Positions 1 to 5,550 of a DNA stretch of 8,326 bases are shown here, in pieces (positions within the stretch are counted from its first letter, which is position 1; the number at the start of each line of letters is the position of its first letter). The notes below the pieces were generated by a model. That model ran no database searches. It saw only the letters and a list, made by a program, of their open reading frames with translations, and was not told the origin of the DNA. The position numbers and the translations under genes are program-made. This DNA comes from an uncultured Eubacterium sp. (GTDB taxonomy: Bacteria; Bacillota_A; Clostridia; Lachnospirales; Lachnospiraceae): assembly GCA_910589045.1 (NCBI GenBank), contig CAJUSH010000068.1, forward strand, positions 1 to 8,326, read 5' to 3'.

Positions 1-207
1 AAAACATACCAAAATCTTTTTCAAAAAGTTCTTGACATATCACCAGAATGCTTCCTTGTCTGTTTTCTAAATAATGATTAAATTATAAATTTTAAACATA
101 TCCCCAACAAGAAACACCCTTCTCAACCTGCTTCAAAATCTTATCAGCCTGCGATGCTTACCGTTCAATATTTTATTTTTTCATTCACTTTTTTCTCACA
201 GCCGCGT
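1..207. other. AT-rich region downstream of yesN
   Basis: This stretch follows the last gene of the operon. I see no coding region on either strand and no GC-rich stem with a T-run. The palindromic CTTTTTCAAAAAG at 16-28 has almost no loop and is AT-only apart from its ends and centre. The operon's terminator, or a further gene, must lie beyond the left edge or be too weak to recognise. Confidence 0.5.
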
Positions 208-1668
208 TTATTTTCTGTATTCGCTGACCGTCTGACCCGTCACCTTTTTAAATACCCGAACCAGATAATTCGCATTGGAAAAGCCTGATTTTTCCGCCAC
301 CGTTTCCAGCGAATGCTCTTTATTTTTCAGCAGAAACTTAGCCCGCTCAATCCTGCGCCCGTTCAAATACTGAACCAGAGTCATGTCCGTTTGTTCCTTA
401 AATTTCTTGCTGAAGGTCGGGACGCTCATGCATGCGATTTGTGCCAGATCCACCAGGGAGAGCTTTTCCTCCAGATGCCGGTCGATATATTCAAACACCT
501 GAAAGAGCGCGTCCTCCTTTAGCTCGGCAAGGCACTCGCTCCGAAAATTTTCCATGACCCCTGCCAGCTTTTCCTTAAGCCCAGGCGCATCCCTCTCCTG
601 CGTGATGGCCGCCGGCAGCATCACATCCAGGCTCCACCGGCGGGTCAGCACCTCGCTAAACGGATGCTCGTTCAAAATCTGGTAAATCATTTTCGTAACT
701 GCCTGTAAGAGATGCCCCTGCAAATCCTGTACGGAAAGCTGGCTGTGCCCGGCCCGCTCCAGGCAGGCATCCAACTCCCTTTGGAAAATACCAATCCCCT
801 CCTCCTCCAAAAAATGGGCGGTCGAAAACACCCACGGTGTGAAATCGGCGCTTGTCCTCCGATAGCAAAAAATCGTTTTCCTTGGCCGGTAAAAATTCAT
901 CTCCACCGCCAAAAGCGCCTCCTGGTATTTCTCATGCACCTGCTTTAGGTCCTCAAACTCCCCGCTCAGCCCGAAAATAATCCTGCCGTCCATGTACTGC
1001 TGCACGGCCCGCTCAATAACGGAAATATTGGAGTGCAAAAGAGCCTTGCGCTCCGTTCCATCCCGGTTTTTATCATCCTGAAAAATAATGAACATTTCCC
1101 GATTCAGCGGCGAAAACACTGTCCCCATCTCATAGCGCGCAACGATTCGTTCCAGAACATGCATCAGCATCGTCCGCTCCACCTGCCCGCCGTCAGGCTC
1201 CCCCGGAAGGATGCGCAGCGCACCCACCGTATAGACCTCTCTGCCCGTTATTTCTTTTTCCCGCTTAACGCCGGGCGCCCTCGCATTGCCGTTGTATCTG
1301 TTTTTCTCGTAAACCTTATGGATTTCCGCCGTCAGCATATCGGCAGATACATGATGCTTTAAAAGATAGCTGTCCGTCCCCCGCTCGATTGCCTCCTGCG
1401 CATAGGAAAATTCATCGTGGCAGCTCAAAATAATAATCCCGTCCGCGAGATGCTCCTCCCTTATAATACGGATAAATTCCAGTCCGCTCATTTCCGCCAT
1501 CTCGATATCCGTGACCACAACATCCACCATATTTTCCCGCAAAAACGCTACCGCCTCAACAGGCATCTCAAACACGCCGGAGACAACGATATCATCCCTT
1601 CCCTCAATGAGCGAACGAACGCCCGCCCCGGCCAGCAATTCATCATCCACGATAATCGTCCGAATCAT
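208..1668 (-). CDS. yesN: YesN-type AraC response regulator
   Basis: This 486-residue response regulator is the cognate partner of the kinase upstream and a DNA-binding transcription factor. The N-terminal receiver domain (about 1-120) has the acidic pocket D8-D9, the phosphorylation site D54 in VVVTDIEM, the switch residue S82 in IIILSCHDEFSYA, and K104 in YLLK. A middle region of about 260 residues without a catalytic signature is usual for YesN proteins. The C-terminal AraC DNA-binding domain (about 388-486) has two helix-turn-helix units, the first around LVDLAQIACMSVPTFSKKF and the second around LETVAEKSGFSNANYLVRVF, ending in VSEYRK. The ATG at 1668 is preferred: it begins MIRTIIVDDE exactly where receiver domains begin and has AAAGGGTGG just upstream. 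The frame stays open to 1977, but those extra 103 codons overlap the kinase gene and resemble no domain. Its likely target is the promoter ahead of this operon, making the circuit self-activating; that is inference. It is the last gene of the cluster in this window. Confidence 0.95.
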   Translation of the reverse strand: MIRTIIVDDELLAGAGVRSLIEGRDDIVVSGVFEMPVEAVAFLRENMVDVVVTDIEMAEMSGLEFIRIIREEHLADGIIILSCHDEFSYAQEAIERGTDSYLLKHHVSADMLTAEIHKVYEKNRYNGNARAPGVKREKEITGREVYTVGALRILPGEPDGGQVERTMLMHVLERIVARYEMGTVFSPLNREMFIIFQDDKNRDGTERKALLHSNISVIERAVQQYMDGRIIFGLSGEFEDLKQVHEKYQEALLAVEMNFYRPRKTIFCYRRTSADFTPWVFSTAHFLEEEGIGIFQRELDACLERAGHSQLSVQDLQGHLLQAVTKMIYQILNEHPFSEVLTRRWSLDVMLPAAITQERDAPGLKEKLAGVMENFRSECLAELKEDALFQVFEYIDRHLEEKLSLVDLAQIACMSVPTFSKKFKEQTDMTLVQYLNGRRIERAKFLLKNKEHSLETVAEKSGFSNANYLVRVFKKVTGQTVSEYRK

Positions 1669-1672
1669 CTTT

Positions 1673-1681
1673 CCACCCTTT
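1673..1681 (-). promoter_or_regulatory. Ribosome binding site deciding the yesN start
   Basis: AAAGGGTGG on the minus strand, just before the ATG at 1668, supports the receiver-domain start of yesN instead of the long open extension back into yesM. Confidence 0.7.
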
Positions 1682-1726
1682 CCGAGCGCTTTTTGCCCCA
1701 TCGGCGCCGTATCCGTCCCGCTCTGT

Positions 1727-3460
1727 TCACTGCTGCCGTTTTCTGACCACCGGCAAGGTATAGGAAACCTTCGTACCTTTGCCAGGCGCACTCTCGATTT
1801 CAATTCCATAGTCCCCGCCGTATTCCAGACGGAGCATCTCTTCCACATTGAAAAGTCCGATGTTCGTATGCTCCCCATCCTTTTTCGAATTTCTCCGCCA
1901 CGCTTCCACATCAAAGCCCACGCCCCCGTCGGTGACGGTAATGTGCAAATCCCCGTCCACCCAAGCCCGCAGCGCAACCGTCTCGTTTCGGAGCTTCCCG
2001 CGGTTCAGCCCGTGTACGATGGCATTTTCCACGATGGGCTGCACCGACAGCTTCCGTATCCTGCAATCCATACAGGCCGCTTGTACCTCAACCGTCAGAT
2101 CAAAATTCATAAAGCGCGCTTTCTGAATCACCGCATAATTTTCTATCAGCTCCAGCTCATCCTTTAATGTATAGCTGTCGTCGTCCGCCCGGGCGGCATT
2201 CATGAAAATACTGATTAGAGACTCCACCAGGCGCTGAATCTTATCCTGATGGTTCAGCACCGCCACCCACTTGATCGTATTCAGCGCATTGTAGATAAAA
2301 TGCGGTGTCAGCTGGGCCGCAAGCGTCTTCATTTTCTGTCGGTTCTTTTCCTCCGATTCCTGCCTGTACGCCTCCACCAGCCGGTGAATACGCTGCGTCA
2401 TGCGGTTAAAATGCTCCGAAAGGCTGCGAAACTCCCCGATGCCGTAGATTCTGACCCCGGTTTCGCCAAGCTCGTTTCTGGCATATTCGTCCATGGAAGC
2501 CTTGAGGGCGCGGAGCGGCAAAAAGACATATTTCCTCATGATATAGAGCATGACAAACATAAAAATAACGTAGATTACGGAGATGACGATGAACGGAAAC
2601 GCCAGCTTATGCACACTGTCCCGCACGATCTGTGTATCGATGACGCTAACGCAAAACCAGCCCACATCCATCAGGCAGTAGGCCGCGACCACATGCTTCC
2701 GCCCTTCCCTGCCTTTGAGCGTCCGGTAGCTTCGCTTTTCCTTCCCGCTGAGCATGGAAACATCCAGGACAGTGCCCGTCATGAATGCGTCCGATGCATA
2801 AAAAACCGTCCCGTCCATATCCGCCAGATACCAGTCCGCATATTCCGTGGACAGCTCCCCCATGCTGTCTAAAACCATCCGGTCACTGCAAATTAAATAC
2901 AGGATTCCCACGTTCTTTTCCTCTGAATTGTTCAGTGAACGGGCAAGGATGTAATGGTACTCATCGGCTCTCCCGTAAAGCCGGTTTGTCGTATACCAGC
3001 GGCAGCCGCCCCCGGCGCCCGCGATTTCGTCTTTATTAGGCTGCATGATTGAAATGAAATTAGAATAATTGCCTCCGCTGTGAAAAACCCCCTGCTCCGA
3101 TTCCAGATAAGCCGCGCGGATTCCGGTATTTGAATAGCTGATAGTGGAGAGGGCATTGATGATCTGCTGCTCCTCCCCGCCGCCAAGCGTCCGTCCCTTC
3201 CCCAACAGCTCCACACAGGAATTATAGTAGAGGGCCATGGAATCCTCCTCCCGCTCCTTCATGGCTCTGTGGATGTTGGCACCCGCCGCAGTTACGGTAT
3301 CCCGCGTCGTCTCCCCGAGGCTTGAGACCGTATAGTTTTGAAAGACCACATAGGTAATCCCCGCAAGACATAAATAAGGCACAATAACCAGAATGGTGAA
3401 AAAAACGACCATTCTGGCTGTAATGCCGTAATATACAAAAGAATCCTTTAATTTTTTCAT
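1727..3460 (-). CDS. yesM: YesM-type sensor histidine kinase
   Basis: This 577-residue membrane histidine kinase is the sensor half of a YesM/YesN two-component system. A first membrane helix at about 16-40 is followed by a large extracellular domain (about 41-285) of the size and placement of a Cache-type ligand sensor. A second helix follows at about 288-309 and a HAMP linker at about 310-362. The phosphoacceptor is H387 in AAQLTPHFIYNALNTI; the N-box is VQPIVENAIVHGL (about 473-485, N479). ATP-binding glycine motifs are DGGVGF at 511-516, NIGLFNVEEMLRLEYG at about 533-548 and APGKGTKVSYTLP near 558-570. These features define the His_kinase/HATPase_c pair of the YesM family. The H-box has threonine where QINPHF is more common, a modest variation. 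The start is an ATG with GGGGGAG 7 nt upstream, overlapping the yesL stop. The ligand is unknown; sugar sensing is inferred from the co-transcribed glycosidases. Its partner is encoded 58 nt downstream. Confidence 0.95.
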   Translation of the reverse strand: MKKLKDSFVYYGITARMVVFFTILVIVPYLCLAGITYVVFQNYTVSSLGETTRDTVTAAGANIHRAMKEREEDSMALYYNSCVELLGKGRTLGGGEEQQIINALSTISYSNTGIRAAYLESEQGVFHSGGNYSNFISIMQPNKDEIAGAGGGCRWYTTNRLYGRADEYHYILARSLNNSEEKNVGILYLICSDRMVLDSMGELSTEYADWYLADMDGTVFYASDAFMTGTVLDVSMLSGKEKRSYRTLKGREGRKHVVAAYCLMDVGWFCVSVIDTQIVRDSVHKLAFPFIVISVIYVIFMFVMLYIMRKYVFLPLRALKASMDEYARNELGETGVRIYGIGEFRSLSEHFNRMTQRIHRLVEAYRQESEEKNRQKMKTLAAQLTPHFIYNALNTIKWVAVLNHQDKIQRLVESLISIFMNAARADDDSYTLKDELELIENYAVIQKARFMNFDLTVEVQAACMDCRIRKLSVQPIVENAIVHGLNRGKLRNETVALRAWVDGDLHITVTDGGVGFDVEAWRRNSKKDGEHTNIGLFNVEEMLRLEYGGDYGIEIESAPGKGTKVSYTLPVVRKRQQ

Positions 3461-4089
3461 TGGCTGTCTCCCCCGCAGCCCTGAAACAGCCTTAAGAGCA
3501 TTTTCCCGGAATAGTAGGCGGGCAGAGATGACCCGCAGCAGATGAGCAGCAGCACGGCCATCGGCAGAAACTGTTCCAGAAACAGCACGGCCAAAAGCGG
3601 AACCGTCCGGAGCAAAACCAGCGCCGCCGTGAAGGGGAGCTTTGCAACCGCAAGCCCCGCCGAAAACGCCACATATCCACGGATATTGTTCTCAAAATAT
3701 GCCATGACCGGAAACAGATAGGCCCACATCACAAGCAGCGCAATTAAAACCAGGTTCAGCAGAATGCGGATTGCCCCCGCAAGCTCCATCTGCCTGTTGT
3801 AGAGAAAATAATAATTTCCGGCCAGCGTTCCCCATGCCGCCAGCATCACCAGCCACACAAGGGTCGCCCTCTTAAAGTTTTCCCGGAATGCCGCAAAAAA
3901 GCCCCGGATAATATCCGGCTCCTCATGTTTTATGTATTTGAGCAGCACCGTATACATGGCCGTCTGTGCAGCCCCCACCGTAAAAACCGGGATACTGCAC
4001 AGCAAAAACAGCAAATTTAAGGAAACGATATACATCACTCCCGTTAAGATTTTGCTCAGAAAACCATCATAATAAAAGAGTCCCTTCAT
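3457..4089 (-). CDS. yesL: YesL-like DUF624 membrane protein
   Basis: This 210-residue integral membrane protein belongs to the YesL (DUF624) family, whose biochemical role is not established. The length matches the usual size of about 210 residues. It has about five hydrophobic segments, near 14-38, 74-96, 104-130, 139-161 and 162-187. The conserved family signatures are visible: NLLFLLCSIPVFTVGAAQTA at about 25-44, and GFFAAFRENFKRAT at about 63-76 in the first cytoplasmic or interfacial loop. The start is the ATG at 4089, preceded by AAGGTG with a 6-nt spacer; an upstream in-frame GTG at 4116 lacks a comparable site. Its stop overlaps the kinase start by 4 nt (ATGA), so the two proteins are probably translationally coupled and made together. 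The order yesL-yesM-yesN is the same as in the Bacillus subtilis yes cluster, which supports the name, but the symbol indicates family rather than proven orthology. A role assisting the sensor or a sugar transporter is inference from this recurring neighbourhood. Confidence 0.9.
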   Translation of the reverse strand: MKGLFYYDGFLSKILTGVMYIVSLNLLFLLCSIPVFTVGAAQTAMYTVLLKYIKHEEPDIIRGFFAAFRENFKRATLVWLVMLAAWGTLAGNYYFLYNRQMELAGAIRILLNLVLIALLVMWAYLFPVMAYFENNIRGYVAFSAGLAVAKLPFTAALVLLRTVPLLAVLFLEQFLPMAVLLLICCGSSLPAYYSGKMLLRLFQGCGGDSQ

Positions 4090-4095
4090 CGCCTT

Positions 4096-4101
4096 CACCT
4101 T
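4096..4101 (-). promoter_or_regulatory. Ribosome binding site deciding the yesL start
   Basis: AAGGTG on the minus strand, 6 nt before the ATG at 4089, fixes the yesL start and gives a protein of the family's usual length. The alternative GTG at 4116 lies within the preceding hairpin region. Confidence 0.75.
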
Positions 4102-4120
4102 TTCTTTATTGAGCACCGCC

Positions 4121-4135
4121 GCGCCGTTTCAGCGC
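4121..4135 (-). other. Intercistronic hairpin between GH30 gene and yesL
   Basis: In the 83-nt gap, GCGCTG (4135-4130) and CGGCGC (4126-4121) on the minus strand can form a 6-bp stem with one G-U pair and an AAA loop. It is GC-rich but not followed by a T-run, so it is not a classical terminator. Its position between the enzyme genes and the regulator genes would suit an mRNA processing or stabilising element that keeps enzyme message more abundant; this is inference. Confidence 0.4.
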
Positions 4136-4172
4136 CAGCCTTCCATTCAGACGCCTTCTTCGTACACTGCAT

Positions 4173-5513
4173 CTACGCTTCTATTTCTATCGTGCTGATG
4201 GACTGTGCCGGAAGAACGCACTCCGTGACAGCTCCATTTACCCGCACAAAAAAGCTCTGCTGCACCTGCCCCGCATTCAAAAGCACACCAACAACCCTGC
4301 CGTCCGGGTTTTTAAATGCGGTCAGCTCCACATCGGCCGTGCATCTGCTAAAGCCAATACGCACCGCCCCCGGCTCGATAAAATGGCTGAAATGCCAGAG
4401 ATAGGCAAGCGTGTTGCGCTCCATCAAGCTGTGCGTCCCCGTATCGTACATGTAGGGGGCGTCGCATAAATTCTGCACATGGTTCGGGCCGCCCTCTTTG
4501 TCCAAAAGCAAATTCCAGTCGTAAAATGCGTTCATTCCGCCGTTAAAATTACCGATAATATCATGTGCATATTTTTGTGCATTTGCCAGATAATCCTCCG
4601 AATCATAAATACTGTACTCGATACATGCCTCCGAGAGAATCAGCTTTTTGTCCGGGAAACGCTTTCGCACCAGCTCCAGTGCCTCAAAGTGGTCCCCGCT
4701 GTACCAGTGGAACGCAAGCCCGGCAATCATATGGTCAGTCTCCTCCGTGATGACCGTGCACGCCCGCTCATACAGCCGTTCCTTGTTGTGGTCCCAGATG
4801 AAAATCTCCACATCCGTAAGGCCAAAGCGCTCCATCGCCGGATACAAATCATTTTTCAGAAAATCCCGCTCCTCCTCTGCCGAGAAAATACACGAGTCCC
4901 AGGTCTGCACGGCCTTCGGCTCATTTTGAATGGACAGCCGGCAGATATGCAAGCCCTCCCCGCGAAGCTCTGTGATATATTTGCAGATATAGTCCGCCCA
5001 AAACGCCCCATAGCCGGGTTTCAGCTTTCCGCCGTTGCTGCGCGCCCCGTTTGTCTTCATAAAGGCAGGCGGCGACCAGGGCGATATCATCAGCTCCACC
5101 GGCCCTCCAAGCGCTTTTTTTGCATCCGCAAGCAACGGAAAAATATATTTTTTCGTCCGTTCCAGGGAGAAGCTCTCCAGCTTCCTGTCATTTTCATCCG
5201 ACATCGCCTCATACTGCTCCAAAGAAAAATCGCAGCTGTCAAGGTGCATTCTCCCCAGCCGGTAATTCATCCCCTCCGGGCGAAAGTAGGATGTCATGAT
5301 GGCCTGTTTGTCCGCATCGCTCATCTGTGCATACACATAGCCTGCGGAATCCGTAAACGCGCCGCCAAAGCCCTCAAAGGTCTGAAATTCCACTTCCGGG
5401 TGGATGTTTATCACCTGCTTTTCCGCGCCGTTGTCCGGCGCAAACGCAAGCCTTTTTTTCTCCGATACCTTCCTGTTATCCGGAAAGGTTGTTGTAATGA
5501 TGTTTCCCTGCAT
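4173..5513 (-). CDS. GH30 family beta-glycosidase, cytoplasmic
   Basis: This 446-residue protein is a glycoside hydrolase family 30 enzyme, a retaining beta-glycosidase of the glucosylceramidase-like branch. Family members cleave beta-glucosides, beta-1,6-glucans, beta-xylosides or beta-fucosides, and the sequence does not decide among these. The opening FEGFGGAFTDSAGYVY (about 46-61) is a GH30 hallmark, followed by SPWSPPAFMKTNG near 144-156. The acid/base is E198 in SIQNEP and the nucleophile is E295 in LILSEACIEY. FHWYSGDHF (about 268-276) and DWNLLLDKEGGPNHVQN (about 332-348) are further conserved active-site segments. A short beta-rich C-terminal part (FKNPDGRVVGVLLN, then QSISTIEIEA) completes the usual GH30 side domain. 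No signal peptide is present, unlike many secreted GH30 enzymes, so it probably acts on imported substrate. The ATG at 5513 has AGAGAGG 9 nt upstream; the reading frame stays open to 5588, but that extension overlaps the upstream gene and looks non-coding. Its position after the GH78-like gene suggests stepwise degradation of one glycoside. Confidence 0.94.
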   Translation of the reverse strand: MQGNIITTTFPDNRKVSEKKRLAFAPDNGAEKQVINIHPEVEFQTFEGFGGAFTDSAGYVYAQMSDADKQAIMTSYFRPEGMNYRLGRMHLDSCDFSLEQYEAMSDENDRKLESFSLERTKKYIFPLLADAKKALGGPVELMISPWSPPAFMKTNGARSNGGKLKPGYGAFWADYICKYITELRGEGLHICRLSIQNEPKAVQTWDSCIFSAEEERDFLKNDLYPAMERFGLTDVEIFIWDHNKERLYERACTVITEETDHMIAGLAFHWYSGDHFEALELVRKRFPDKKLILSEACIEYSIYDSEDYLANAQKYAHDIIGNFNGGMNAFYDWNLLLDKEGGPNHVQNLCDAPYMYDTGTHSLMERNTLAYLWHFSHFIEPGAVRIGFSRCTADVELTAFKNPDGRVVGVLLNAGQVQQSFFVRVNGAVTECVLPAQSISTIEIEA

Positions 5514-5522
5514 CGATTCATT

Positions 5523-5529
5523 CCTCTCT
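5523..5529 (-). promoter_or_regulatory. Ribosome binding site deciding the GH30 start
   Basis: AGAGAGG on the minus strand lies 9 nt before the ATG at 5513. It shows that the 25 extra in-frame codons up to 5588, which run back over the end of the GH78-like gene, are probably not translated. Confidence 0.8.
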
Positions 5530-5550
5530 TTCTGATTGGTACAAAAATAT

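Noticed and set aside
16..28. CTTTTTCAAAAAG palindrome as a terminator of the operon
   Set aside because: It is A/T-only apart from its ends and centre, with a one-base loop, so it cannot form a stable terminator stem.
32..60. TTGACA on the plus strand as a promoter
   Set aside because: No acceptable -10 hexamer lies 16-18 nt downstream (CTTGTC at the expected place), and no plus-strand gene follows.
1669..1977. 103-codon N-terminal extension of the yesN frame
   Set aside because: It lies over the 3' end of yesM, resembles no domain, and a good ribosome binding site with a canonical receiver-domain start (MIRTIIVDDE) is at 1668.
1511..2167. 218-codon open frame on the plus strand
   Set aside because: It is a shadow of yesM and the start of yesN, with biased composition and no domain.
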